Source: Alphaproteobacteria bacterium (GTDB lineage Bacteria > Pseudomonadota > Alphaproteobacteria > Elsterales > Elsteraceae). From it: a DNA stretch of 64,000 bases. Shown here piece after piece: positions 8,069 to 17,131 of the stretch (position 1 is its first letter; each line of letters starts with the position of its first letter). Where the stretch lies: NCBI GenBank assembly GCA_004292755.1, contig RDXE01000024.1:1-64000 (forward strand), given 5' to 3'. Under the pieces are notes generated by a model. The model did not search any database. It saw only the letters and a list, made by a program, of their open reading frames with translations, and was not told the DNA's origin. A program made the translations under genes and the position numbers.

Positions 8069-8439
8069 CGCTGCGCCCAGAAGCGCGAGACCGGCTGAGA
8101 GGCTTCAGCCGCAACGGCACCCGCGACGACAGCCGCCACAACACCGAACACCACGGCGCCGATCATCCAGCCAGCCGAGCCAGCAATCGCCGTGCCCAGC
8201 GCCAGGATGCCGACCAGCACGCCGATCACCGTGGCAATCAAGGTTGCCGTCACCACCGGCACCAACGGACCAGCCAAGCCCATCACACCACGGGCTGCAG
8301 GCACCGTGAAGCCTGCCGGATCAGCCGATTGCCCCAGGGCGGTGGTATGCAGCGGGGCGGCGCTTTGGATGTCAGGCGTGGTTTGCGGGCGCGTGCGGAG
8401 GGTTTCGGACGGACGCGCAACAGACTGGGTCTCTGCCAT
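8065..8439 (-). CDS. Small membrane protein, first gene of a two-gene unit
   Basis: A protein of 124 residues. The first ~45 residues are polar (MAETQSVARPSETLRTR), followed by a strongly hydrophobic region of about 60 residues (two or three spans around PLVPVVTATLIATVIGVLVG and GWMIGAVVFGVVAAVVAGAV). The start at 8439 is chosen because GAGGAG lies just upstream; the longer frame to 8730 has no such signal and would run through the promoter region of the divergent gene. The family is unknown. Confidence 0.65.
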   Translation of the reverse strand: MAETQSVARPSETLRTRPQTTPDIQSAAPLHTTALGQSADPAGFTVPAARGVMGLAGPLVPVVTATLIATVIGVLVGILALGTAIAGSAGWMIGAVVFGVVAAVVAGAVAAEASQPVSRFWAQR

Positions 8440-8724
8440 TTCGGGCTCCTCAAATTTTTGCGACGCAGCATTTGAGCAAGCCACACCTCTCCCGTCTGAT
8501 GCGATGCACCATGGCAGAATTGTGGCAGACTGTGCGTCCTGGGCGGATGGGATGGGTACTGTGTTGCGGTGCGGCATCGCCGACGCTGTGGAGATAGGTA
8601 AGCGACGCTGGCCATTCAACACCACGAAATATGAGGTTTTATGTTTTCCCCATCTTGTATGTGGGCTTCGACGGACTACGCTTGCTTGACGAAGACGCAG
8701 TGGATCGTGCCACGGAGGGTGCGG

Positions 8725-9240
8725 ATGCAAAGTGCAGTGGCCTGGGGATTGGGTGTGCTGCTGGTGCTACTGGCACCAACCACCTTTGCTGTGCTGGCCT
8801 TCCTTGCCCTTGAACGCCGCCGCAAGCCCCGCGCCCGCTTGGCTCGATGGTTCGACACCGGTCCGGAGCCGCGGACCGCGGCGGTCGGTCAGGCTCTGGT
8901 GGTGTTGGCGTGGCGGCCTGCTGATGCGCTGCCTGCTCCGTTTTCCGCTCCGGCTCACCTGCTGGTGTTGACGCGCGGCACGCTGGACGAAGCCGCACGC
9001 AGCCACACCAACCTGCGCCGCTTCGGCCCCGGTCGGTTTGAGGGCGTCGCCCGGGTGGTGATCAACCGCCCCGACACCGTGCTCGCCATGCTCAAGGCCC
9101 GCTTCACCGACGCATTGATTCAAGACGACCTCTACCAAATTGACGCCGACACCATCCTCGCCGCCATCGACCACGCCCGCTTCATGCTCCCCGGCGTCCA
9201 CCTGACCCGCATCGAGCACGCGACCGCGACGGTGCGGTGA
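8725..9240 (+). CDS. Membrane-anchored protein of unknown function
   Basis: A protein of 171 residues. An N-terminal hydrophobic segment (AWGLGVLLVLLAPTTFAVLA, residues 5-24) is followed by a basic stretch (LERRRKPRAR), which predicts an anchor with the soluble part in the cytoplasm. The soluble part has no motif I know; it alternates strands and helices and ends HLTRIEHATATVR. The start at 8725 follows GGAGGG at good distance; the upstream extension to 8641 lacks coding character. It is divergent from the small membrane pair and convergent with ptuB. Confidence 0.6.
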   Translation: MQSAVAWGLGVLLVLLAPTTFAVLAFLALERRRKPRARLARWFDTGPEPRTAAVGQALVVLAWRPADALPAPFSAPAHLLVLTRGTLDEAARSHTNLRRFGPGRFEGVARVVINRPDTVLAMLKARFTDALIQDDLYQIDADTILAAIDHARFMLPGVHLTRIEHATATVR

Positions 9241-9349
9241 TCAGGAGATAAGGACGCGCGCGCCGCCAGACAACACCTCCCGATCGCGGATTGTGATGGC
9301 GCTTGTGGGTAACCAGACCTTGTCCCCCGCACCAAAGCCGGAATGCTGG

Positions 9350-10024
9350 TCAGCAGCGACCATTGGGTCGGGCCACGGTCGTACCGTCCGGAGCGAAGCA
9401 CTCCAACGCAGTACCTGGGAAGGCGTGGTTCAGCGCGTTCAGGACGTCCGGGTGATTGGCGAACTCCTGGTACCAAGCGAGCCAGAAGCCGATTTGGGTG
9501 GCGATGTTACAGATATCACTGACGTCAAGCTTTCCATCGTTGAACGACCTTTGATGTCGCTGAGCTGTTACCTGGGCTTTGTTTAAATCGTCCAGGCGGC
9601 TATCACCAATCGAACGTGGCATGCCGTTCAAATTGAACACAGTGAGGAGGGCGCTGACCTCTTTTCGTTCATCATCCCCCAAGCTTGGATGCGGGACCAG
9701 GGCGCCATGGTCGACGGAAAGAATGCGGCCCGTGTTGTCCCGATCAGGTCGAAACAGGTGATCGATCTCTTGAGTGCCCTTGCTTGTGTTGCATGATTTG
9801 CAGCAAAGAAGCAGATTGTTCCAATCGGTCTCCAGATGTCTATGCAGACTTTTCGGTTTGACGTGATCGATTTCCGGTGCGTGTGTCAATCGCGTATTGC
9901 AGTAGCAGCAGTAGCGACCGAGTCTGTTTATCAAATCTTCTCTTGCGTCACCGTAGCCGCCAAAAACCTTGAGTTGATTTTTTGTGTCATCTGTTGGCCT
10001 CGGGCCGCGGTTGACCGGACGCAT
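9350..10024 (-). CDS. ptuB: HNH endonuclease, PtuB of a Septu antiphage system
   Basis: The 224-residue protein has a complete HNH core: a CxxC pair at 39-42, EIDHVKPKS with the catalytic Asp53-His54, and NNLLLCCKSCN (69-79), where Asn and the second zinc CxxC lie. The C-terminal half is helical and lacks known motifs. It starts 3 bp after the ATPase stop. ATPase plus HNH side by side is the PtuA-PtuB arrangement of Septu, which cuts nucleic acid upon phage infection. No reverse transcriptase or retron RNA is seen, which argues against a retron-linked PtuAB. Confidence 0.85.
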   Translation of the reverse strand: MRPVNRGPRPTDDTKNQLKVFGGYGDAREDLINRLGRYCCYCNTRLTHAPEIDHVKPKSLHRHLETDWNNLLLCCKSCNTSKGTQEIDHLFRPDRDNTGRILSVDHGALVPHPSLGDDERKEVSALLTVFNLNGMPRSIGDSRLDDLNKAQVTAQRHQRSFNDGKLDVSDICNIATQIGFWLAWYQEFANHPDVLNALNHAFPGTALECFAPDGTTVARPNGRC

Positions 10025-10027
10025 GGG

Positions 10028-11431
10028 CTATAATCCCGCCGCCTTGCGCTCGGTTTCCAGGAGCGCTGTGCCGACCGGGTCATCCGAGAATGGCTCCATC
10101 AATTCATCCAACCGATGGCGCGCGGCAGCTTTCTCTGCATCGGTGGCAGGTGGGCGGCGATTGACCAAATCGTAGAATTCCCGCGCCGCAGCCATCATCT
10201 TCTGCCGCCGTACACTTTGCTGTGGCTTCTCAATTCCTTGAACATACTCAAGAATATCTTCCGGCGAGGTTCCTGGAAGATCCTCGGGAATGTCGGAGGA
10301 CAGGGAGATCAGCTCACTACGGTCACAAGACTGAATGACCAAAGGTGCATGGGTTGTGAAGATAAACTGAAGGTTTGGAAACGCGGTCCGCAATCCATTC
10401 ACAATTTCCCGCTGCCAGCGTGGATGAAGATGCAGATCCAGTTCGTCAATCAGCACAAAGCCGGGAGTTTTCTTTGGTGCTTCGGCGCCGAGGTCAGGGT
10501 TTAGGATCGCGCATCGCATCGCGATCTCACCGAAGATACTCAACATGCGCTGGTATCCCGATGAAAGGGTCGATAGTGGTACCCAAGAATGCCTACCACT
10601 GACATTCAACTCAGCCATCAAAGTTGTTGTGTCTGGATCATACGCGATTTCTAAAAGCCCAGGAAGGTTTTCAAGAATTGTTGATCTTACAATTTCGAAT
10701 AAAGGTTCTTTCCGTCCTAGTACCTTCTTTAACGCACGAAAGCAGAACCATTCATCAAGAATGGCCCAGTCACCATTTCCATTTAAACCAGAAAAAAACA
10801 CATCGTTTGAAATGTCTTTTGCTCCGTTCTGTGCAATTGCCAAAAAATCAAAAGTTCTTGATTGTAGTGGAGTTTTTTGTACAGGAATATAGAGAAAGAG
10901 TGCGCCCGGCTCAAATCGGCGTCTGTGTCTCATCGTAAAGGCGCTCAAAAATTCCTTACCTACTTCCTCCCTAATTGGCCGATATGCCATGATGTTGGCA
11001 TTCAGTCTACTCAATATTGAATCGACGTCAACAGTTATTGGTGCCCGAATCTTCTCCAAATCAGCCGCCCTGGAACCGACTGACCGTAGGTAATCCCATT
11101 TATGGAAAAGCTCATTGAGAATTTCCCTTACACCTTTCTCAATTTTATTGTCGATCACCAAATCGAACACAACACTCCATTGATTTGGATTTGGCTCGAT
11201 GATTTCGATGCTCCCGAACACTCCATCTTTGTATCTTCTGCGATCTTTTAATGGAATTTCAGTTTCGGCCGTCTTAAAGAGAGACCGGATCACACAATCC
11301 GCAATCGCATCCAGCACCGCTGTCTTACCCGAGCCGTTGGTGCCGATCAAACAATTGATCCCTGGCTTGAACTCTAACTCCAAGCTCTCAAAGCAGCGGT
11401 AGTTTTGCAGGCTTAGCTTTTTCACATACAT
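10028..11431 (-). CDS. ptuA: AAA/SMC-like ATPase, PtuA of a Septu antiphage system
   Basis: The 467-residue protein is an ABC/RecF-like ATPase: Walker A GTNGSGKT at 30-37, signature LSSGYQRM near 289, Walker B VLIDELD near 326-332 followed by the D-loop-like LHLHP, and switch FTTHAP near 358. There is no long coiled coil and no TOPRIM domain, which separates it from OLD nucleases. It precedes the HNH gene with 3 bp between them. The start at 11431 (MYVKKLSLQNYRCF) follows the gpx stop by 4 bp and fits the family N-terminus. The middle of the gene (about 10600-11300) is clearly AT-richer than its neighbours, a sign of transfer. Confidence 0.85.
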   Translation of the reverse strand: MYVKKLSLQNYRCFESLELEFKPGINCLIGTNGSGKTAVLDAIADCVIRSLFKTAETEIPLKDRRRYKDGVFGSIEIIEPNPNQWSVVFDLVIDNKIEKGVREILNELFHKWDYLRSVGSRAADLEKIRAPITVDVDSILSRLNANIMAYRPIREEVGKEFLSAFTMRHRRRFEPGALFLYIPVQKTPLQSRTFDFLAIAQNGAKDISNDVFFSGLNGNGDWAILDEWFCFRALKKVLGRKEPLFEIVRSTILENLPGLLEIAYDPDTTTLMAELNVSGRHSWVPLSTLSSGYQRMLSIFGEIAMRCAILNPDLGAEAPKKTPGFVLIDELDLHLHPRWQREIVNGLRTAFPNLQFIFTTHAPLVIQSCDRSELISLSSDIPEDLPGTSPEDILEYVQGIEKPQQSVRRQKMMAAAREFYDLVNRRPPATDAEKAAARHRLDELMEPFSDDPVGTALLETERKAAGL

Positions 11432-11435
11432 CGGA

Positions 11436-12086
11436 TTATCCCAACACACGCTCAATTGCGGCTAGAACACGGGCGTCGTCTGGGGCGACTTGGGTTGGGA
11501 ACCAAGCGGCCAGCCGACCGGTGCGGTCGATCAGGTATTTGTGGAAGTTCCAGCGCGGGGCGGCTGCGGGGCCGAGTTCGCGTTCGGCCCAGCGGTAGAA
11601 TGGGTGGGCGTTGGCGCCGCGGACGGAGACCTTGCCGGTCATCGGGAAGTCGATGCCGAAGGTCGTTTCGCAAAACGCCGCGATGTCGGCATTGCTGCCG
11701 GGTTCTTGCGCGCCGAAGTCGTTGGAGGGCACACCCAGCACGGTGAGGCCGCGGGGCTCCAGCCGCTCCCACAGCGCTTGCAGGGCGCGGTATTGGCTGG
11801 TGTAGCCGCAGAAGGATGCGGTGTTGACCACCAACAGCGCCCGACCCTGGAATTGGGCCAGCGGCAGAGGGCCGCCCTCCAGCGCATCAAAGGCGAAGCC
11901 GAAGGCGGACGTGGCAGCGTCGGCGGGGTCAGACATCAGCACACCTGCAACACCCAGCGTGGCAACACCCAGCGTGGCAACACCCAGCGCGCCAAGGCCC
12001 AGCATGGCGCACCGCCGTGTCGGCTGACTGCCCTCGGCACACGTCGGGACGGAGGGGGGAGGAGAACCAGGGAAGAGGGGCGTCAT
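11436..12086 (-). CDS. Glutathione peroxidase with a Tat-like export signal
   Basis: Reduces peroxides with a thiol donor. The protein has 216 residues: an N-terminal leader with TRRCAML (Arg24-Arg25) and a long Ala/Gly/Leu segment ending ADAAT, then the GPx domain with NTASFCGYTSQY (peroxidatic Cys93), GVPSNDFGAQEPG and a WNFHKYL motif. The arrangement suggests export by the twin-arginine route, uncommon for GPx. The leader contains three copies of a 15-bp repeat. The start at 12086 has GGAG 8 nt upstream. It lies on the same strand as metY upstream and ptuA downstream, and ends 4 bp before ptuA. Confidence 0.85.
   Translation of the reverse strand: MTPLFPGSPPPSVPTCAEGSQPTRRCAMLGLGALGVATLGVATLGVAGVLMSDPADAATSAFGFAFDALEGGPLPLAQFQGRALLVVNTASFCGYTSQYRALQALWERLEPRGLTVLGVPSNDFGAQEPGSNADIAAFCETTFGIDFPMTGKVSVRGANAHPFYRWAERELGPAAAPRWNFHKYLIDRTGRLAAWFPTQVAPDDARVLAAIERVLG
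11948..11992 (-). repeat. Three tandem 15-bp repeats in the gpx leader
   Basis: Unit caacacccagcgtgg (plus strand) occurs at 11948 and 11963, with a third unit at 11978 that differs in its last bases. The units encode repeated LGVAT in the hydrophobic core of the signal peptide, so copy-number slippage would keep the frame and change core length. Confidence 0.9.
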
Positions 12087-12168
12087 GGTGGTCACTCCAA
12101 GTCGCACGCCCTCAAGGTGGCGCGCCCGCCCCTGGCTGTCCAGAGGCGAGCCACCGCAACCATCGCTT

Positions 12169-13461
12169 CTATGCCGCCGCGCGGCTGAGGGCTTGGTCTA
12201 GATCGGCAAGCAAGTCGGCCACGGTCTCCAGCCCGATGGAGACGCGGATCACGTCGTCCCCGGCACCAGCGGCGACGCGCTGCGCCTCGGTCAATTGTCG
12301 GTGGGTGGTGGAGGCCGGGTGGATCACCAGCGAACGGGTGTCGCCGATGTTGGCCAGGTGGCTGAACAACTGCACCCCTTCCACCACGGCTTTGCCCGCG
12401 GCATAGCCACCCTTAACCCCGAAGGTGAACACCGATCCGGCCCGTCCCCCCAGATACTTTTGGGCCCGCGGATGGTAGGGGTTGCTGGGCAGCCCAGCAT
12501 AGTTCACCCATGCGACGGCGGAGTGGCTGGCCAAGTATTCGGCCACTGCCAGGGCATTGTCACAATGCCGCTCCATCCTGAGCGGCAGAGTTTCAATGCC
12601 GCTGATGGTCAGGAAGGCATTCAACGGCGCCATCGCTGCCCCCAAATCCCGCAGGCCCACCGCATGGCCGTGGACCGTGTAGGCCATATCGCCGAAGGTC
12701 TCGTGGAAACGCAGACCGTGATAGGCAGGCTCGGCGTCCGCTAGGGACGGGAAGTGGCCAGCAGCGGTCCAGTCAAACCGGCCACTGTCCACCACGGCTC
12801 CGCCCATGGCATTGCCATGGCCTGACAAGAACTTGGTGGTGGAGTGACACACAATGTCCGCCCCCCACTCAAAGGGGCGGCAGAGCGCCGGGGTCGCCAT
12901 GGTGTTGTCCACCACCAGCGGCACTTTGGCGGCGTGGGCGATCTCTGCAATTGGCTCCAGGTCGGTGATCACACCACCGGGGTTGGCGAGGCTTTCGCAG
13001 AACAGCACCCGCGTGGCGGGCGTGATCGCGGCGCGCACGGCAGCCAGGTCGTCGAAATCCACAAACCGGGTGGTCCAGCCAAACTTCTGAAACGCCCGTC
13101 CCAATTGGGTGACCGAACCACCATAGAGCCGGTTCGCGGCAACAATCTCCAACCCCGGCCCCATCAAGGGGAAGAGGGCGAGCAGCTGGGCGGCATGACC
13201 AGAGGCCGTGCAAGTGGCACCCTTGCCCCCTTCCAGACTGGCGAGCCGCCCTTCCAGCACCGAAACAGTCGGGTTGGTCAGCCGACTATAGACATAGCCA
13301 TAGGTTTGCAGATTGAACAGCGATGCTGCGTGGTCGGCGTCATCAAACACAAAGGCCGTGGTTTGATAGATTGGCGTTGCCCGCGCGCCCGTGGCCGCAT
13401 CGGGGGCAGCGCCGGCATGAATGGCGCGGGTGGCGAATCCAGGGGTGCGGGTGTTGGTCAT
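12169..13461 (-). CDS. metY: O-acetylhomoserine aminocarboxypropyltransferase (PLP-dependent)
   Basis: Makes homocysteine (or methionine) from O-acetylhomoserine and sulfide in methionine synthesis. The 430-residue protein is a Cys/Met metabolism PLP enzyme: TRAIHAG at the N-terminus, PIYQTTAFVFDD, YSRLTNPT, the DNTMATPALCRP strand with the PLP Asp, and the Schiff-base Lys in HSTTKFLSGHG. It is in tandem with the CoA-binding gene upstream (4 bp apart), a pairing common in alphaproteobacteria. It could be named MetZ in some schemes, but the length fits MetY better. Confidence 0.92.
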   Translation of the reverse strand: MTNTRTPGFATRAIHAGAAPDAATGARATPIYQTTAFVFDDADHAASLFNLQTYGYVYSRLTNPTVSVLEGRLASLEGGKGATCTASGHAAQLLALFPLMGPGLEIVAANRLYGGSVTQLGRAFQKFGWTTRFVDFDDLAAVRAAITPATRVLFCESLANPGGVITDLEPIAEIAHAAKVPLVVDNTMATPALCRPFEWGADIVCHSTTKFLSGHGNAMGGAVVDSGRFDWTAAGHFPSLADAEPAYHGLRFHETFGDMAYTVHGHAVGLRDLGAAMAPLNAFLTISGIETLPLRMERHCDNALAVAEYLASHSAVAWVNYAGLPSNPYHPRAQKYLGGRAGSVFTFGVKGGYAAGKAVVEGVQLFSHLANIGDTRSLVIHPASTTHRQLTEAQRVAAGAGDDVIRVSIGLETVADLLADLDQALSRAAA

Positions 13462-13465
13462 GGGG

Positions 13466-13987
13466 TCACGATCTCCAAGAGCGTTTCGGCAGCAACGGGC
13501 GTTTGCTGGACACTAGACCAGTGTCCAGCCCGCTCCAGCCCAATTCGCCCGTCAAGCGTGCAAATTCGATTTTCGGGCACCGATTCATAATGACAGTCAA
13601 TCCAGCTGCCTCGGCGCGGGCAGCCGCTGCATCGTGGCGTACGCCCAGTTGCATCCACACCACCTTCGCCCCGATGGCGATGGCCTCCTCCACAATGCCG
13701 GGGGCAGCCTCCGGTGCGCGGAAGACATCGACCATATCAACGGGGTCGGTGATGTCGGCCAGCCGGGCAACGACAGTTTCGCCCAGCAAGGCTTGACCGG
13801 CTGCACCGGGGTTCACAGGGATCACCCGAAATCCCTTGGCAATCAGATACTTGTGGACAAAGTGGCTGGGCCGGTTCCAGTTGGTGGAGGCCCCGACCAT
13901 GGCAATGGTCCGCACGGTGGTCAGCACGGTGCGGAGCAGTGCGTCGGGGTAGCTATCGTGGTGAGCAAGCGGTGTGACAGCGTCCAT
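13466..13987 (-). CDS. CoA-binding (Rossmann) domain protein, YccU-like
   Basis: The 173-residue protein has the CoA-binding fold of succinyl-CoA synthetase alpha: RTIAMVGASTNWNRPSHFV near residue 30, GFRVIPVNPG, DITDPVDMVDVFRAPE and AKVVWMQLGVRHD, with a late Cys in NRCPKIEFARL. Stand-alone proteins of this type have no agreed function. The gene lies 4 bp before metY on the same strand, which points to a shared role around methionine or CoA metabolism. Confidence 0.85.
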   Translation of the reverse strand: MDAVTPLAHHDSYPDALLRTVLTTVRTIAMVGASTNWNRPSHFVHKYLIAKGFRVIPVNPGAAGQALLGETVVARLADITDPVDMVDVFRAPEAAPGIVEEAIAIGAKVVWMQLGVRHDAAAARAEAAGLTVIMNRCPKIEFARLTGELGWSGLDTGLVSSKRPLLPKRSWRS

Positions 13988-14059
13988 GGTCGGCAGCCTA
14001 GCCGCCGCCCCGCCCCGCTGTCACGTCCGCTTGGCACGGTGGAAAGGGACGCCTGCTGG

Positions 14060-15886
14060 CTACCCCGCCCGAATGGAGGCAACGAAGCGTTCAGCGTCGC
14101 ACCGCAGCGCATCGAACTGTTGGGTTAAGTGCGCCGACAGGCTGCGCATCTCCGCGGCCGCCTCGCCCGTGGCAGCAGCCGATGCCGCCATCCCGGCGGT
14201 CTGTTGGGACACGTCGAGGGCGATCTCCTCAGCCTCGCGCACATGGGTCTGGATCGCGCGGGCGCTCTGGCTTTGGCGGTCAGCGTCGGCAATCACAGCT
14301 TGGCTGAGGCCAGCGAGATCCTCCACGGCTGTGGCGATGGTGCGCACGGCTGCCACCATGTTCCGGGTCGCTTCGAGAATCGCCTGCATCTGACCAGAGA
14401 TTTCCACGGTGGCCGTGCCAGTCTGCCCGGCCAGGGATTTGACTTCCCCTGCAACCACCGCAAAGCCACGCCCCGCTTCTCCGGCCCGAGCGGCCTCAAT
14501 GGTGGCGTTCAACGCCAACAGGTTGGTTTGATTGGCAATCGCACCAATCAGGCGCACGATGTCTTCGATGCGTCGGCAGCTTTCATCCAGCGCTGCCGCA
14601 GCCGCTTCACTCGACCCGACCAACTGGCGGGAGCGATCAACAGCCAGACCCACGGCATCGGCCCGACCGCGCACCCCATCGACAGCAGCGCAAATCGCCT
14701 CGGCCATATCATTCACACGCGCCACGGCAGCAGAGGTGCGCAAGGACCCCTCGCCAACCTGCAACGCCTGCTGGAGGGTGCGTTCGGCCGTCGACTGCAT
14801 GCCACTTGCCGCATCCTGAATGCGATCTGTGCTGCCAGAGACGGTTTCAATCACTTGACCAATCGATTGGTCGAAAGCGTCCGACACCCCCAGGAGCCCC
14901 TGGCGGCGGGCTGCCTCAGCATCGCGGGCAGCGGCTTCCAGGGCGCGGGTGTTGACCAGCGCATCGCGGAAGGCGATGCAGGCATGGGCAAGCCGCCCCA
15001 ATTCATCGGCGCGTCGGGCATCGGGCAGAGGGGCGTCCAGATCCCCCGCTGCCAGTCGGTCCAGCGCGTCAGCTTCCTGCCGCAGCGGTTCGATCACCAA
15101 GCGACGGGTCAGTGGCAGGATCAAGCCAAGCATGGTGCCGACGGCAATCAAGCCAATCGCGGCCAACACCCAGGGCAGGGCCGTGCGGGCCGATTCCAGA
15201 TCCTGCGTCGTGGCATCCAGGGTGGCACTCGTCTCAGCCAAGGCGGAAGAGACGTCAGCCGCCATCAGCCGCGTGGTGAGGTCGGCCAGGGTCCGGTCAA
15301 TCTGGGTGCGCAGCTGCGCCGGGTCATTGGCGGCTTGCACAGCCTCAGCGATGGCGGCTTTGACGGCGTCCAAATCACCGGTGACCCGTCGCTCCACGGC
15401 GCCAACCAAAGTGCTGCCATCCAGCTTGCCTTGCGACACGGCCACGGTTCCAGGCGCTGCGTCACTCGGGCGGTCGATCACAATCTCGCCCGGTCGCCGC
15501 AGGGCGATGCGGTTATCGCGGCTGTAGCGCCGGGCCAGTTCCTCCGCGGCAAACTCGCGGCGGGCAACTTCTGGGAAACTCGCGATCGCCCGCTCGATCT
15601 CGGCAGTGGGGTCAACCTTCAACCGGTCGCCCAGCCCCGTCAGCAGCGTTTGATAGAGTGTTAGTGACGTCCGGAACTGCGCATTCAGCGTTTGCACCAA
15701 CCGCTGGCGCTCATCATGGCGCGCTTCAATGCGGTGGGACACCAAGATGACTGCAGCTGTGGCCGAGCCAAGCACCAGGACCGTCACAACGGCCAAGGCC
15801 AGACCGATCTGGCGGTTGATGCTTGCCTTCAGCCAGGATGGCGACTGTGCTCGGGGGTGGGCATGGACAGGGTCTTGCTCCGGCAT
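14060..15886 (-). CDS. Methyl-accepting chemotaxis protein
   Basis: The 608-residue transmembrane receptor has a first TM segment ([20 protein letters not shown], about 28-47), a periplasmic helical domain of ~180 residues, and a second TM ([20 protein letters not shown]). A HAMP region follows, then the MA signalling domain with the hairpin tip around [20 protein letters not shown]. It signals to CheA/CheW in the cytoplasm. The ligand is unknown. No che genes are nearby. The ATG at 15886 follows GGAGGAG. Confidence 0.92.
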   Translation of the reverse strand: MPEQDPVHAHPRAQSPSWLKASINRQIGLALAVVTVLVLGSATAAVILVSHRIEARHDERQRLVQTLNAQFRTSLTLYQTLLTGLGDRLKVDPTAEIERAIASFPEVARREFAAEELARRYSRDNRIALRRPGEIVIDRPSDAAPGTVAVSQGKLDGSTLVGAVERRVTGDLDAVKAAIAEAVQAANDPAQLRTQIDRTLADLTTRLMAADVSSALAETSATLDATTQDLESARTALPWVLAAIGLIAVGTMLGLILPLTRRLVIEPLRQEADALDRLAAGDLDAPLPDARRADELGRLAHACIAFRDALVNTRALEAAARDAEAARRQGLLGVSDAFDQSIGQVIETVSGSTDRIQDAASGMQSTAERTLQQALQVGEGSLRTSAAVARVNDMAEAICAAVDGVRGRADAVGLAVDRSRQLVGSSEAAAAALDESCRRIEDIVRLIGAIANQTNLLALNATIEAARAGEAGRGFAVVAGEVKSLAGQTGTATVEISGQMQAILEATRNMVAAVRTIATAVEDLAGLSQAVIADADRQSQSARAIQTHVREAEEIALDVSQQTAGMAASAAATGEAAAEMRSLSAHLTQQFDALRCDAERFVASIRAG

Positions 15887-15939
15887 CGCGCAGTCAAACT
15901 CCTCCGCTGGACTTGTTGTCTGCCGCCGTTCTGAGGCGG

Positions 15940-15957
15940 TAGTGATGTTTCACTACT
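15940..15957. promoter_or_regulatory. Inverted repeat upstream of the chemoreceptor gene
   Basis: GTAGTGA-4-TCACTAC (7-bp arms) lies 54 bp before the start at 15886 in the gap between the chemoreceptor and the enoyl-CoA hydratase gene. It could be an operator; no other support is seen. Confidence 0.35.
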
Positions 15958-16129
15958 GTTATGACACCACGACAGCCGCATGTCCGCCACAAAGAAATGA
16001 GGGGTCTGCCGTCACGTCGCAGGACCGAGGCTTCTGCCGTCTGCCTTCCGTCTGATGACGCCTGAGGCAGTCGGCACGGCTGTTAGCAAACCGTTATAAA
16101 ACCGTCATCTTATCGTCTTTTTCTTTGCC

Positions 16130-16921
16130 CTAGCGATCTTGCCAGACTGGGTCGCGCCGGGTGAGAAAGGCGTCGATCCCTTCCCCGGCATCACAGCTTT
16201 GAAGGTTCTCCGCCATCTGGTCCGCGGCATATCGGTAAGCGGCTTCCAGTGGCAAGTCGCGCTGGTGCCAATAGGCCCGTTTGCCCAGCGCCAGCGTGAG
16301 GCGGGAGCGGCTGGCAATGCTTTGGGCGAGGGTGGCGACCGCGTCATCCAATGCGGATTCCGCAACCACGCGGTTGACCAGACCAACGGCGCGGGCCGTC
16401 TCGGCATCAATGGCTGCACCAGTGTAGAGCATCTCCGCGGCCGCGCGTGGCCCAATCGCGCGGGTCAACGCCACCATCGGGGTGGAGCAGAACAGGCCAA
16501 TCGATACCCCCGGAGTGGCGAAGCGCGCCACTGTGCTGGCGACCGCGAGGTCAGCTGTGGCGACCAGCTGGCAGCCTGCCGCCGTCGCCATCCCATGGAC
16601 GCGCGCGATCACCGGCTGGGGCAGGCGGGTCAAGGCCAGCATGGCATCCGCACAGCGGTGGAAGAGGGTGCGGCGAAACTCCGGGTCTGGATTGGCGCGG
16701 ATCTCCTTTAAATCATGCCCCGCGCAGAAGGCTGGTCCCGCCCCAGCCAACACCACCACCCGTACGGCTTGATCGGCGCCAAGCTCGTCGGTTGCTGCGA
16801 TCAGGGCATCCAGCATCGCCAGGGACAGGGCATTGCGACTGGCTGGGCGGTTGAGTGTGAGTGTTGCGATCGGCCCGGTGCGGTCAACAGCCAGCAGCGG
16901 CGCGTGGGTATCGGCGAGCAT
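16130..16921 (-). CDS. Enoyl-CoA hydratase/isomerase family protein
   Basis: The 263-residue crotonase-fold protein would hydrate or isomerise an enoyl-CoA. Motifs are GPIATLTLNRPASRNALS, AGAGPAFCAGHDLKEIR (oxyanion-hole region) and PVIARVHGMATAAGCQLVA (second oxyanion-hole Gly). A Glu expected at catalytic position 1 is not obvious in the CQLVATADLAVAS stretch, so the exact reaction is uncertain. AGGAAACC precedes the ATG. It is divergent from rplM. Confidence 0.88.
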   Translation of the reverse strand: MLADTHAPLLAVDRTGPIATLTLNRPASRNALSLAMLDALIAATDELGADQAVRVVVLAGAGPAFCAGHDLKEIRANPDPEFRRTLFHRCADAMLALTRLPQPVIARVHGMATAAGCQLVATADLAVASTVARFATPGVSIGLFCSTPMVALTRAIGPRAAAEMLYTGAAIDAETARAVGLVNRVVAESALDDAVATLAQSIASRSRLTLALGKRAYWHQRDLPLEAAYRYAADQMAENLQSCDAGEGIDAFLTRRDPVWQDR

Positions 16922-17006
16922 GGTTTCCTCCCATCTGTTCTGAGCGTTGCGACGCGGTATCTAGGTACCGCTCTTCGAAAAGGGTGATTTTCCAGGGTGT
17001 TCTGGC

Positions 17007-17035
17007 TTGACCGGCTGCGGGGTTTTCAGTATCAC
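17007..17035 (+). promoter_or_regulatory. Predicted sigma70 promoter of rplM-rpsI
   Basis: TTGACC (17007-17012), 17-bp spacer, TATCAC (17030-17035). The start would be near 17042, giving a ~90-nt leader with a hairpin GCTGCCC-ttt-GGGCGGC around 17060, a possible site for r-protein feedback. Confidence 0.5.
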
Positions 17036-17131
17036 GCTGCTCCTCCGAACGGCTGCCCTTTGGGCGGCTGTCGACACACATCCAGTCTTGCGTACCTCTC
17101 TGCCGCAAATCCTTCGTGCCATGGACGGACG

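Noticed and set aside
13466-13560. Possible frame problem at the end of the CoA-binding protein
   Set aside because: The C-terminus is a little longer than expected, but the conserved domain is complete and the 4-bp spacing to metY fits an intact gene.
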